Shown: in pieces, positions 53,116 to 63,726 of the stretch
Layout of the letters: the number at the start of each line of letters is the position of its first letter
Position numbering within the stretch: the stretch's first letter is position 1
DNA from: Schistosoma haematobium
Taxonomy: Eukaryota > Platyhelminthes > Trematoda > Strigeidida > Schistosomatidae
NCBI RefSeq assembly: GCF_000699445.3
Contig: NC_067200.1
Coordinates: forward strand, 4,604,950-4,668,949
Reading direction: 5' to 3'
Length of the DNA: 64,000 nt
The notes under the pieces: generated by a model
Seen by the model: the letters and a program-made list of their open reading frames with translations, nothing else
Database searches by the model: none
Told to the model about the DNA's origin: nothing
Translations under genes and position numbers: made by a program

Positions 53116-53590
53116 GGAATACCATGAACAGCTCGCATGCAACTAAACAATTTAGTGATAGTCTGAGCTTATCAGTCTTATAATTTGATGATCATACCAG
53201 AACACCCTCTCCACTACAAACCAGATACAACCTCTATTATTTCATTCTGTTCCTAAAATGTAAAATAAACTAGCGGAGATGACGCTTAGACGATATGTAG
53301 ATGCACAGTTGAAGAACTTAACTTCTAAAGAGTTTCAGAAATGTTTTAAACAATGAAATTAAAAATGTGACAAATATCTACTGATGAAATTTTTTTCAAT
53401 AGTCTATAAATATGGCCTTTTACTCAAAACTCATTACCTACTGATAGAAATTTTTTGATTGACAAATTTCAACTGATTAACAACGATCGCAGTTACTCAT
53501 CATTTCTGTACTACAAGTGAACCAATTCAGTACAGATTTACAACCCGTTATAGTTTTTTATTGATATCTCATTGTCATGTCAGTTTCCAG
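53115..53590. other. Unassigned AT-rich sequence
   Basis: No recognised content. Confidence 0.4.
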
Positions 53591-53591
53591 G

Positions 53592-54110
53592 TTATTCATT
53601 TATTTGGACACATAGACATTAATATAAAGAGGCACTAAATATATATAGGCCAAATTTCATCATTTGATTTGTGTGACGACTGGAATATTGTCCGGGTGCC
53701 CGAACCGAAGCAGGTGGTCTTATTAGGGAGCCACTACTCCCCGAACCTTTGACCTAAAGGTCTAATCCACAAGACAGTGGAGCAACGTTAGGAGATGTAG
53801 TCCCATGGCAGCAGATGAGCAACGATTGGTTCATACGCCAATTGTCCCTTCAGGATACTGTAGCCCATGTGAATCATTGATCTGGAACCAGGGTTTTCCA
53901 ACTCCCCTAGATGGATCCTCCATATCCAACAACCCGGGTCAAGCACCGGATACAAACAACACACACACTTCGAGAAGGCAGTAAGTAGGACTTCCCTGAA
54001 AGTGGCTGTATATGCGTGACTGTGTGAGAGTATTTCGAGAAGGAGACCTGACTCTTCCTAGTCACGACCTTACCGTGACATCTATAATGATGAAATAATG
54101 GCCACATAGA
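53592..54110 (-). mobile_element. Half-LINE (5' UTR joined to 3' tail), diverged copy
   Basis: Same order as 61804-62280: an inverse tail (TTCATTTATTTGGACACATAG, AAAGAGGCACTAAATATAT) followed by the block GTCCGGGTGCCCGAACCG, AAGGTCTAATCCACAAGAC, GTCCCATGGCAGC, CTTCGAGAAGGCAGTAAGTAG, GAGAGTATTTCGAGAAGG. It differs from the other two copies by many substitutions and an extra segment at 53885-53945. Confidence 0.65.
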
Positions 54111-55115
54111 AATCGCTAATAAATACTTTAATGCAATAATAATAATAATAACAGTAAGAAGACGAATAAGAATAATAAATTACATATGAAAAAAAAACTT
54201 TGGAAATAACAAATTGATAAATATAAAAAAAATAAATGCATGTTTTGGAATGCAAATCAGACTGTATGTTTACACAAATACTACTGATACTGTTACATAA
54301 TATTATGATGACAATATCTATATGTGAGTGCGTTGTTCTTTGAATAAACCATACGAAAGCAATTCATTATCATTATTGTTGAATTAGTAGGATTAATTGA
54401 TATGATTGGATTTTACATTCAATAAGAAATCCAAGGTTGTTATGAAGGCATCTGCGCCTACGAGAGATTGATTCCCTCGAGAAGTTGTGATGCGTTTTAA
54501 TTAGTGAGACTGAGATATTATTTTTTCAATGTCCAACGATTGCAAATTTAAAATCTATTAGGGATTTCGAAAATAAAAAGGTGTAAATTAGTATTAGTAG
54601 TGGAAGATGATTTTAGTTTATTACAATGAATGATCTTAGTTGGACAAACACTGAAAGCCAGGACAAACTGAAAAGCTGTTCAGTTGTAATAAAGAAGACT
54701 TCATTAGTTACCAACGACCATACTATCGTAATCAACCCTACAGCTATCTGGTATCGTGACAAGAGCTAAAAATGTTGACCATTGAGATGGTAACCATGTG
54801 TTAATTCAAATTAATTTTCAGCATTGCCCAACTATCTTCTAATATCATTATTGGAGGGAGACTGCCTTACAACTGACATAGCTGAATCCCACTAGTCCAT
54901 AGTAAGACAAAAAAATAACCAGCATTTCTTCCTAATTAACAGTTATTTAAATAACATCGTCTCGTGATGTGAACTATGAAATCTAACAATATTTACAAAT
55001 CTCTAAATTAGTGAAAGATTTCAATGATATATGTTTGTTTTTGTATGAATAGGGTCAATAATGTTTAGCTGTGAACAGAAGTAATTTAAATTAACAGATT
55101 GAATAGACATATTCA
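54111..55115. other. AT-rich stretch without recognised content
   Basis: Short (AAT)n near 54135; nothing else recognised. Confidence 0.45.
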
Positions 55116-55119
55116 AGAA

Positions 55120-55460
55120 TTAATTCACTTGGTATTGTTTTACTTGAATCTTCCCATTGATGTTTTAGGACACATATGCCAATAAGATACTGATCAGTTT
55201 CAGTCCTAAAACATCAATGGGAAGATTCAAGTAAAACAATACCAAGTGAATTAAACTTCACCCCATTGCACAAGCAAGTGGCTATCAGGACTCAGTAGCT
55301 AAGTGGATAACGTGATGGCGTTTGAAACGAACGGTACTGAGTTCGAGTCTCAGAGTGAACATCAACTCTGAGATGCAGGTACATCCAGCTGACGAGTCCC
55401 AACCAGAACGAAACGCGCGTCCTGGATTCCACTGCTAGCCACTATCCATCTTTGCTTATA
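55120..55460 (+). repeat. Smalpha-like SINE with a perfect 52-base inverted repeat at its head
   Basis: 55120-55171 and 55203-55254 are exact reverse complements (52 bases each, 31-base spacer). Both arms are the family tail segment (TCCTAAAACATCAATGGG, AGATTCAAGTAAAAC, CAATACCAAGTGAATT). The copy continues with head (TCAGTAGCTAAGTGGATAACG, ACTGAGTTCGAGTCTC), hammerhead and CACTGCTAGCCACTATCC, CATCTTTGCTT. TAGCTAAGTGG fits the pol III A-box consensus. Confidence 0.85.
55378..55440 (+). ncRNA. Hammerhead ribozyme (Smalpha type), best copy
   Basis: Stem I ATCCAG (55383-55388) with CTGGAT (55422-55427); core CTGACGA (55389-55395); stem II GTCC (55396-55399) with GAAC (55406-55409), one mismatch; GAAA (55410-55413); stem III ACGC/GCGT without loop (55413-55420); C17 at 55421, cleavage 55421/55422. 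This is the known Smalpha ribozyme layout; the single stem II mismatch may lower activity. Confidence 0.8.
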
Positions 55461-55795
55461 TTCAAGAATTGTTATTAACTATTATATACAATAGCAATAA
55501 GCTGCAGAGAAGTTTACAGACTGTCTATAAATTTGTTTATCTTTAATTATATTTTCTTTACTTCCCATTGTTTTTATGAAATCTGTTTTATCATGGTATG
55601 GAACTGAATCGCGTGTAACTGAACTGGAACTCAATGATCTAAATACTATGCATTTACTACGAGATCTATATTATATGTGCTATATTCCTTTTAGAGTGAT
55701 TATTTGTGAGTATCGATTGGAAGATCCACACATATAAACAAAGTAAATTTCAGTCAAATTAACTAATTCAAGTTACTAATACGTGATCATAAATG
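55461..55795. other. Unassigned AT-rich sequence
   Basis: No recognised content. Confidence 0.4.
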
Positions 55796-55796
55796 T

Positions 55797-56395
55797 ATTT
55801 GAAGCATTACCCATATATGGTAGAGCAACTGAGTAAGCGAACATGAGAGATTTTTAAAAATGGCAAATTGGCAAATGGGACTATAAATCTTCATAAACTG
55901 ATGTGACTGAAACATGCATTAACCTAAGTCAAGTGACTGATCATTTATGAAGTACAGTAGTGACTAGCGTAGTAGGTTCCAAGCTATGATAGACCATATC
56001 AGAAGGTGAAGTCAGTACACAAATTCATTGACTCCTAGTCTGAGCAGTGTTGTTAAGTGCAGACTAGCTGGTTATTATCAGTGTAACAGTTACAATCAGT
56101 GGTTGAAGATGCTGACTGGTACAGATGAAAATCAATCCCAATAGTGTATATGAATTTATATATTAATTTCCTTTTGAGTTCGCAGTCTCGATACTATTTC
56201 ATGCATTTTATTCTAGGAATTCATTCAATCCATTAGAACCGTATTCTTTCTGTTCAATTATTTTTGTTCTGATTGTTAATACTGTTTACTCTGACTCTCT
56301 CGATATTCGTCGTTACTCTCACTGGTGTGGTAATTTAAGTCGATGTATATTTGTGTATCAAGTCCCACGTTCATGGCAAATGAATGACTCGGATA
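55797..56395 (+). pseudogene. SR2-like RTE LINE, heavily decayed 3' end
   Basis: CTTCATAAACTGATGTGACTG, AAACATGCATTAAC parallels the LHQLRWLGHVL segment, GTTAAGTGCAGACTAGCTGG the GRCRLPGW segment, and CAATCAGTGGTTGAAGATGC the NRWLETL segment of the copy at 24.6 kb. A UTR-like end with GTGTGGTAATTTAAGTCGATG follows. Old copy. Confidence 0.5.
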
Positions 56396-56855
56396 CTTCA
56401 AAATTATTCTAGATACATATTTTAAAGGCTGATTTCACTTGTCTAATTACAAACATATAACATACTGTCGAATATCTTGATGGACGGTTACTTTTGGTGG
56501 TTCAATCAAAGAACAAAACTATTTTTCATGACAAAATTACTTACGCTAGTTGCCTCATCATGAGTGAACTACATGACAGGATATTAACAATGTTCAAATA
56601 AATTCTAATAATCTTTTACAACGATTAGTTATAATTATTTCAGTGGACACTCCAAACAAGTTGGCTTTGATCAGCGGTTCGTGATTTCTTAGATTGATAC
56701 TATGTAATGATTTATCCAACCTATCGTTATGATATACAATATCATGCTTCAAAGTAAGGGTTTCATTGAGCATACAATATAAATCATATGGAGAGTTTTC
56801 TTAACATGATTAACCATAGTAATAACTACTACTATTTCTACTGATAGTAAATTTT
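56396..56855. other. Unassigned sequence with a small RTE-A tail piece
   Basis: At 56530-56575 AAATTACTTACGCTAGTTGCC resembles the inverse RTE-A 3' end. The rest is AT-rich without recognised content. Confidence 0.4.
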
Positions 56856-56857
56856 TT

Positions 56858-57015
56858 GATTGAGAGGTCATGAACCGATTGATGTGAAACCACCGTTGAA
56901 AACCTGGAAGCACTGGACGGCCGTTTCGTCCGATTGTGGGACTCCTCAGTGGTGCGCGGGATTGTACCCAGGACCTTTAGTCTCGCGCGTGAACACTTAA
57001 CCTACTGAACCACTG
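56858..57015 (-). repeat. SINE-B copy, left part, interrupted by a LINE
   Basis: Minus-strand 3' end, hammerhead and tRNA-like head up to CTACTGAACCACTG. The copy resumes at 60904 with CCACTGAGCCGGCATCC. The hammerhead has core CTGAGGA and GAAAC, stem II and III perfect; stem I near the core is mismatched (GCACCA against CAGTGC). Confidence 0.85.
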
Positions 57016-57228
57016 TATTTATTTATTTATTTGAACACATACATATTGGTACAGGAGTGCGCCACACAAAACAATTAGAATTTAAGAAAAAAAGTGAGGA
57101 ACGTAAAAAAATTTTTTTTAAACAATAACGAAGAGATTGGTGTAAGGCAGTGTAATAATAATAATAGTAGGGGAACAGAAAGGTACAGTCAGAAGAAATC
57201 TTTCAGTTAAGGAAGATACAACCACGTT

Positions 57229-59106
57229 TTATGAAGAAAGTAAAAGAAGGTTACAGCATGATCGCCACAGGCTTCTATTCTGAGATATATCTGATAACGT
57301 CTCTAGCCACTGTGTAGCACCATCTCTCGGACCCCAACCAGAGAGTCGTGAAGGGCCAACACAAGCCAGCCCTTTGCACCTTTCTTTCATACCACGACAC
57401 CATGTCATATACTGACCACCTCTCCGCTTTCTCCAACCAGTCACAGAGTCGGCAAATAATGCACGACGTGGAATTCTCTGGGACGACATTCGTAGAACAC
57501 GTCCAAGCCACCGAAGTCGGTGTTTCAAGATGGTTACACCAATTGCATTATCGTCTCTGTGCCCAAGCACACGATGCCGAACCTCTGCATTACTAACATG
57601 GTGTTGCCACTGGATGGCAGCAATCCTTCGGAGACAACGATGATCGAACACAGAGAGTCGTCTAACGTTCTCAACACGAAGAGGCCAGGTTTCACAAGCA
57701 TAGAGCAAAACTGCTCTCACCGACGCGTTGTATATCCGACCTTTTACAGCCAGACTAACATCACGAAGGCGTCAAAGATGTCCCAGATTGGCTTTCACTA
57801 TACGTGCATTAATCTCATCACTCACACCCCCACCAGCACTTATGCAGCTACCCAGATACACGAACTTCTCGACTACTTCTATCTGCTCACCTTCCAGGGT
57901 GAGTACAGGATTAGAATCCTGTGAGTCTCACAGAAGTACTTTGCACTTCCAATGTGTAAAGCATATACCGTACCTCCGGACACTGATTGCCAACTAATAA
58001 AGTGCGGATTGCATGCCTTGGGCATTATCGCACAGTAAGACAATATCGTCCGCATACTCAAGGTCGAGAAGTCTTTCTCCAGGCAACAGATCCACACCAC
58101 CATTACTTATATCCATCAGAGCTGTTTCCAGAATGTCATCGATGGCAAAGTTGAAGAGGAATGGTGAGATTGGGCAACCCTGCCTAACCCCACTGCTCGA
58201 ATGGAACAATGGAGAGAGGTGGTTGTATGCCCTCATTCTGCCTGAGGTGTTTGCATATAGGGCTTTTAGGATGTTAATAAACTTCTCGGGCACACCCTTC
58301 TTCAATAGACAATCCCAGAGAACGGTCCTATCCAACGAATCGAAGGCAGCCCTGATGTCAAGAAACACTAAGATTGTTGGCCTTTGAAAAGTATGACGGT
58401 GTTCTAACATTTGGCGGAGGGTGAAGATATGATCAATACATCCTCGACCAGAACGAAACCCAGCCTGCTCCTCGCGAGTCAATCTTTCTCGGGTTTTGAA
58501 CAACCTACGAAGTATGACGGAAGCCAATAGCTTGGACGCAATCGGGAGTAGACTTATCCCCCGATAGTCGTTACAGGAACGACGTGAACCCTTTTTAAAG
58601 ATAGGGACAACTATCGACTCATTCCATGACGTTGGTACACTCTCTAGTTCCCAAACCTTTGTAAACAACGTCGTCAATTCCTTAGTCAGAAAGTCACCAC
58701 CATCTTTAAAAAGAGCCGGAGTTAAGTCATCTGAGTCAGGTGATTTGTAGTGCTTCAAGAGTTGGAGTTTCTTGCGGACTTCCGCCTCATTTGGTGGATC
58801 AGTCGTCATCGGCCATGGAGGGCAGGACAGTCTGACCGATGTTGCCGGAGCAAGAGGCCAGTTGAACTGGCCTTCGAGAAATTCTGCCCATCGTCCAAGA
58901 CGTCGATGGATGTTAGTGATTGGCATCCCATCATCCTCACAGATTGTTCCGCTCACACCAGACTTCTTGCTGCCAGTGGCTCGGATGAGTTGGAAGAGCT
59001 TCCAGTAGTTACCAGATGCAGCTGCCTCTTTCAACTCATTGACACGCTTCGACCACCAGGCTTCTCGGTCCTTTCCCAAGCTTTGCCCAATTTCATTACG
59101 TAACAT
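57229..59106 (-). pseudogene. LINE-3 reverse transcriptase and C-terminal region
   Basis: Minus-strand frame 59106-57994 contains the RT series: IVVPIFKKGSRRSCNDYRGI, EEQAGFRSGRGCIDHIFTLR, LVFLDIRAAFDSLDR (first catalytic Asp), SSGVRQGCPISPFLFNFAID and LEYADDIVLL (catalytic YADD). Stops at about 57990 and 57925 interrupt the thumb; the frame 57720-57229 continues with RAVLLYACETWPLRVENVRR, LKHRLRWLGRVLRMSSQR and LSGWGPRDGATQWLETLSD to the natural end. Catalytic residues are intact, so inactivation is recent. The plus-strand frames here are antisense shadows. Confidence 0.85.
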
Positions 59107-59109
59107 CCT

Positions 59110-60259
59110 TCATTCGTGGTTAAACTCACGGTCACCCGGAGTAGTCCGACGGGCTTCGATGAGTTGTAAGGAACCTGCAGAAACCCAGTGCTTATAAGTG
59201 GGACGTTTCGCGAGGCTGTAAGCGGCTTTACTCACCATTTTCTTGGCGTCATGCAATTGCAACCAATGCTCATCTACACTTTTCGGTGGAATGGTAGCCA
59301 GCCTAGAAGCTAACTCGGTTCGATACTTACTTGCAACAGAAGTTGCAACCAGCTTGCTAACATCAATCCGTTGGTGGCGGTCACTTCGTTGGCCACTGAA
59401 AAGTAAGGTAAGATTGGCGCATACCAAGGAATGATCAGAGTCCAGATAGGTAATCCAAAAGGAGCGGCAGTCTTGTACACAACCACGCCAGCGGTAGCTG
59501 ATCGCGATGTGACCAATCTGAGTCCAGGCTTGAGATGCAGAGGGAGGACGCCAGGTGGCACATCGGCGATGAATGTGCCGGAAGTTAGTGCTAGCCAGAA
59601 ACAGGTTGTGGTCTGCACAGTTGCAGTAGACGGTCCCCATTATCTGTCCTACGACCAACAAGTCCCCATCGGCCACCTAAACGACTCTCTTCTGTGCCTA
59701 GACGCCCGACCTGAGCATTCAAGTCTCCGTCTAGTACTACAATATCTGTCGAACGCACTTTCTGGAGAACAGATAGCATGTGGTAAAACTCATCCTTGAT
59801 TGCATCCGGGCTGCAATCTGTCGGGGCATAGGCGGAGATGACGAAAAGACATCGTTTCTCACGCCGATTTCTTCTCAGTTTGATGGAACGTTCTAATCTG
59901 AAAGCACATAACCGACTGTTAATGGGGATCCAATCGATAAGTGCTGCCTCAGCTCTAGCGCTTAGTGCGACACCAACGCCAGCAAGACTAGACGAAGATG
60001 CCACAGGGTCCCCGGATAAGCGCACGTAAAACAAGCTTTTTGAAACGACAGATGGAGAGCGAATTTGTAGTACTTCACCGGAGTCTTGAATACGGGTCTC
60101 GGACAGACAACAAACATCCATATTAAGACTTTCTAAAGACATAGCCAGCCCTATCTGTTGTCCGACCTGCATAAATGTGCGAACGTTGAAGGCAGCCAAT
60201 TTGAATGGTGCACGTCGTTTCAGAAAGACTGCTTCAGTATTCATATTCGGTGGTAACAT
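59110..60259 (-). pseudogene. LINE-3 endonuclease (apurinic-type), one frameshift
   Basis: Frame 60259-59591 starts MLPPNMNTEAVF and shows FKLAAFNVRTFM (Asn of the first motif), VCCLSETRI (catalytic Glu), RCLFVISAYAPTD and LDGDLNAQVGRL (catalytic Asp/Asn). After a frameshift in 59676-59591 the frame continues with HIAISYRWRG and LDSDHSLVCANL, the SDH motif with catalytic Asp and His. All catalytic motifs are present. The 5' Met is a likely start since the frame opens just before it. Confidence 0.85.
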
Positions 60260-60393
60260 ACAATTTTCAACCGGACAGTGACTCGAGAACGTTTAGATAC
60301 AGTTGAATTTCCACCATAGACGATCTGCTGTATAAGTCGAAAAAATAAGTATAGACAGAGTAGGAATAAAAGAGGGTGAATAATGACGTAGTA

Positions 60394-60439
<46 letters not shown>

Positions 60440-60903
60440 GAATCATTTGAATGTTCGTCGAAGCAAGAGAATTAGTTTCCATGATCATAGACAGTTCAGT
60501 TCATTAATTACGTGTGGGCTGTATTACTGCCCGGGTGCCCAGACCGAAGAAGGTGGTTTTGTTAGGGGGCCACACCCCGAGCCTTTCACCTAAAGGTCTA
60601 ATCCACAAGATAGTGGAGCATCGTAAGGAGATGCAGTCCCATGGTAGCCAGTCACCGAAAATTGTTCAAACGCCATTTGTTCCAGCAGGATACTGGAGCC
60701 CATGTGCACCATTGGTTTGTGATCCGGTTAAAGCGCCGGACATTCGCTTTTCGTTCTCTCATTTTCGTAAATAACACCTCCGCCACGAGAAGGCAGTGAG
60801 TACGACTTCCCTGGCAGAGGCTGTATACGCGCGGTAGTGTGAGAGTATTTCGAGAGGGAGGGTGAACCCACCCCGCTCTCGGCCATACCAGGGCATTTGG
60901 GGG
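60260..60903 (-). promoter_or_regulatory. LINE-3 5' UTR, also the body of the half-LINEs
   Basis: The part 60520-60903 is nearly the same as 61890-62280 (GAAGGCAGTGAGTA.GACTTCC, CATGGTAGCCAGTCACCG, AATTGTTCAAACGCC). As the 5' UTR of a LINE it should hold an internal promoter; none can be pointed out. An (AAT)n array at 60392-60440 lies inside. Confidence 0.6.
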
Positions 60904-61070
60904 CCACTGAGCCGGCATCCAACGGTATTAGTGTCTAAGATCAACCAATCAACGAAATTTCGTGACCATCTCCCATTGTACTGAGATAGATACCTGTCTC
61001 TACCCGACACGGATTAGCTCCACTGGTCACGGTTTCTCACTAGAACTCCGAGAATTCCCTCAGTAAATTG
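60904..61070 (-). repeat. SINE-B copy, 5' part, continuation of the interrupted copy
   Basis: CCACTGAGCCGGCATCCAACG, then the 5' spacer of the second subfamily (CATTGTACTGAGATAGATACC, CCCGACACGGATTAGCTCC) and TCTCACTAGAACTCCGAG. Together with 56858-57015 this makes one minus-strand SINE-B. Confidence 0.85.
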
Positions 61071-61660
61071 TTTAGAATAATAATTAAAAATAAGATAACA
61101 ACAAATTCATATAACAATCCAATTCGAACTTGTAATACTTACCTTCTTTCGTACACCACGCTACAATTAAATACATAGGAAAACATAGTATTTGAATGAA
61201 ATAGTAATTTAGAGCAATATTACAAGTTATGATAAAAAATGATCAACTTCTTAAACTTACTACTATAAGTAGTAACAGTCTCAATGATAAATAAGTGTAT
61301 AGAAAAATCATAATTCGGAAAATTTTCTATAAGTGAAAAAATTAAAGTTCTAATGTTACACACATGGCTGTACAATTTTAATGTGAACATAGAAACAAAG
61401 ATGTCATGACAAACAACGGAAGCTATTTTGGAGGACATTATTTCATTTAACTCAAAGTTTGCGAAATACTAACATTCAGTCTCATTCCTACATTATTTTA
61501 CAAACCATAAACTTTCGTTTGGTGTATGATTCATTGCCACACCCTTTTCTGTTCCAGAGCTAATGTAATTTGGTACTTTGTTTCGTTAGCCTAATGACCA
61601 GTTTGGACATGATTGTATTTTTCTAATTGTTAGTGCGTTGTGGTTATGTTAGTCATCCAT
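61071..61660. other. Unassigned AT-rich sequence
   Basis: No recognised content. Confidence 0.4.
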
Positions 61661-61664
61661 TTAT

Positions 61665-61803
61665 GTATCTTACATGGTTGTGGTCTAAAGGTTCGTGTGC
61701 ACGGGATTGTACATCCCGGGTTCGAATCCCGCATGCAAGATTTTGAATGCGCATTGTTGAACGAAAAGGTCGTCTAGTGCTCAGAAGTTTTCAACGGTGA
61801 TTT
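61665..61803 (+). repeat. SINE-B copy, left part, interrupted by a half-LINE
   Basis: tRNA-like head (TGGTCTAAAGGTTCGTG, B-box CGGGTTCGAATCCCG), decayed hammerhead (TGCGCATTGTTGAACG) and GTTTTCAACGGTGATTT. It resumes at 62281 with GGTGATTTAACATTGATCGG and ends at about 62345 (CAATCTCCAGAACTC). Confidence 0.8.
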
Positions 61804-62280
61804 TTTAATGTTTTATTTATTTTAACACATAGATATTGGTACAATGAGGCACCAAATACATATGCGCCACACAAATCTCATTCGATATGTGTGGAGGCTG
61901 TGATACTGCCCGGGTGCCCAAACCGAAACAGGTGATCTTCTTAGGAGGCCACTCCCCGAGCCTTCGGCTTGAAGGTCTAATCCACAAGGCAGTGGAGCGT
62001 CGTAAGGAGATGCAGTCCCATGGTAGCCAGTCACCGAAAATTGTTCAAACGCCATTTGTTCCAGCAGGATACTGGAGCCCATGTGCACCATTGGTTCGGG
62101 ATTCGAGTAAATCGCCGGACATTCGCTTTTCGTTCTCTCATTTTCGCAAACAACACCTCCGCCACGAGAAGGCAGTGAGTAGGACTTCCCTGGCACAGGC
62201 TATATACGCGTGGCCATGTGAGAGCATTTCGAGAGGTAGAGCGGACTCTCCCCACTCTCGGCCGTACCAGGGCATTCGGG
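61804..62280 (-). mobile_element. Half-LINE: LINE-3 5' UTR joined to its 3' tail
   Basis: Minus strand: 5' UTR block (62280-61890) directly followed by GTGTGGCGCATATGTATTTG, TGTACCAATATCTATGTG and a degenerate TAAA tail. The whole coding region of LINE-3 is missing. GGTGATTT at 61796-61803 and 62281-62288 is the target duplication. This is a non-autonomous element that borrows both ends of LINE-3. Confidence 0.85.
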
Positions 62281-62345
62281 GGTGATTTAACATTGATCGG
62301 TTAATAGTCTCAATTAAAACTCAACAATCTCCAGAACTCTATACT
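62281..62345 (+). repeat. SINE-B copy, right part, continuation
   Basis: GGTGATTTAACATTGATCGG, GTCTCAATTAAAACTCAAC and the CAATCTCCAGAACTC extension complete the copy started at 61665. Confidence 0.8.
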
Positions 62346-62370
62346 GATACTTCGCCGATCTATTTGAAAC

Positions 62371-62648
62371 TGCTATGTTTGAAGCGATTACGAGTTCACC
62401 TAATCTGAGAACGGAACAAAGGCTCTGTGACCAAAGACCAATAAGCTAGCTATTCTGATGCGTCTCAGTACCGCTAAATAGAGAGAGAAGTTCGAACGGG
62501 GAAATATATTCCGCAAGTAGCCAGAAGCACGAGCGATAACAACAGACACAAATCAAACATATATATACAGCATAAGACTGTCCTTGGGAAGGGTACTAAG
62601 AGATACCACGAACCAATAACGTCTAAGATTCTCCCAAGTGGGAGAATT
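62371..62648 (-). mobile_element. Solo LTR, family L3, truncated
   Basis: Minus strand ends in CTTCAAACATAGCA (62371) and goes through ACTCGTAATC, TAAGCTAGCTATTC-like, AGTACCGC, and GGGAGAATCTTAGACG; it lacks the TGTTGGGG start. Mate copies at 18525 and 34039. Confidence 0.65.
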
Positions 62649-62649
62649 A

Positions 62650-63048
62650 TTCTGATATTTTCCATGTAGATCTAATGATTTGTTGAAGATTTGGTTCATT
62701 TGATTAGTTAATTCTCAAATTCCATAAGATTTTGATAAGATCCTTTTATGTAGCTTAGATGTTCTTTGAAATGACACAAAATCTCACGAAATAAATCCAC
62801 TATACGAAAAAGTATCACACTCGGCACAACTTAATTTATAGACGTTTACAGTGTATCATTGGCAAAATCGTAATTAATTAGATAACTAAACATGTTATAA
62901 CAATGTCTGATGATAAAATTATTCCTCAAAAAAAGGCACAATTTCATTACGATAATCTTATCATTCAACATGTATTGAGAAAAAATATAGTGAAGTTAAG
63001 TAAAATTAATGGATTGGAAAACAACTGATCACTACCAGTACACACATA
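62650..63048. other. Unassigned AT-rich sequence
   Basis: No recognised content. Confidence 0.4.
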
Positions 63049-63050
63049 CG

Positions 63051-63316
63051 TGAGACTATAATTTATGGACGACCTTTGAGCGGCACTAAAGTGACCTTGA
63101 GAGTCTTCACCTAATAACTAGGACCAAGTGAGGGTTATGAATCTGTATGAGGAATTAGAATTATGATTTACAGTTGATGGTTAAGGTTAGGAATGAGATT
63201 TAGGGTTTTCATCACGAAACTCTATTTAGCCAAATAGATGGGTGAATTTCGCGCCAAAATCCGAGACCTGTTATCTTATACCTGATTGGTTCGTCCATAA
63301 ATTATAGTCTCGCCGT
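63051..63316. mobile_element. Merlin-type MITE, copy b
   Basis: Ends GTGAGACTATAATTTATGG and (right) GTCCATAAATTATAGTCTCGCC. The interior shares CTAAAGTGACCTTGAGAGTC, GGTTAAGGTTAGGAATGAG and AATTTCGCGCCAAAA with the copy at 21858. The terminal repeats are better kept here. Confidence 0.75.
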
Positions 63317-63726
63317 TGGACGATGGAAGGTTATGGAATAGAAGTTCAACACCTACGTCTCATGCTAGCTGATCCTGTTTACTAAAGTACATATCTACTA
63401 CCATTTTCAAAGAAATAATATTTCCTTTTCTAGACTATATATCCGTCACAGATGGATCTCACTTTGAAAGAGCATTCAAAACACAGGGGATACTCCATAA
63501 CTACTTCGATTCTAGTTTGAGACTTCTTAACAATGTCCACCCAAAGGCCAGTTAGAAATCGAACACAGGACATTCAGATCTTAGGGCAAATACCTAACCA
63601 TTATAGAGACCAATACGTTATCATCACCCAAGCATACAGTCCCAAGCTCAGTCATCCGACATTCATTTAAAAATCACAATAGAGAGATATACATATGAGA
63701 AGAAGAGAATAACATCGTCAACTTAC
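63317..63726 (-). other. Intron start, with a possible old tRNA-like SINE
   Basis: 63721-63726 is the GTAAGT donor of the next exon on the minus strand. Within this stretch, minus strand 63615-63550 shows TGGTCTCTATAATGGTTAGG and TGTGTTCGATTTC, which look like A- and B-boxes of a diverged tRNA-like SINE. Confidence 0.4.

Larger units (their letters stand above)
57016..60903 (-). mobile_element. LINE-3, nearly full-length non-LTR retrotransposon
   Basis: On the minus strand: 5' UTR (60903-60260), endonuclease (60259-59110), reverse transcriptase and C-terminal part (59106-57229), 3' UTR and a (TAAA)n tail (57040-57016). A CCACTG duplication at 57010-57015 and 60904-60909 flanks it, and the flanks are two halves of one SINE-B. 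3888 bases. Order and motifs fit an RTE-type element with one ORF; the present copy has a few frameshifts and stops. Confidence 0.9.

Noticed and set aside
60652..61010. Minus-strand frames of 64-88 residues
   Set aside because: They lie in the 5' UTR shared by LINE-3 and half-LINEs, recur in the copy at 62031-62255, and are out of phase with the endonuclease.
61668..61740. Possible functional tRNA gene
   Set aside because: The T-arm with B box is good but acceptor stem and anticodon arm do not fold; it continues into the SINE-B hammerhead, so it is a SINE head.
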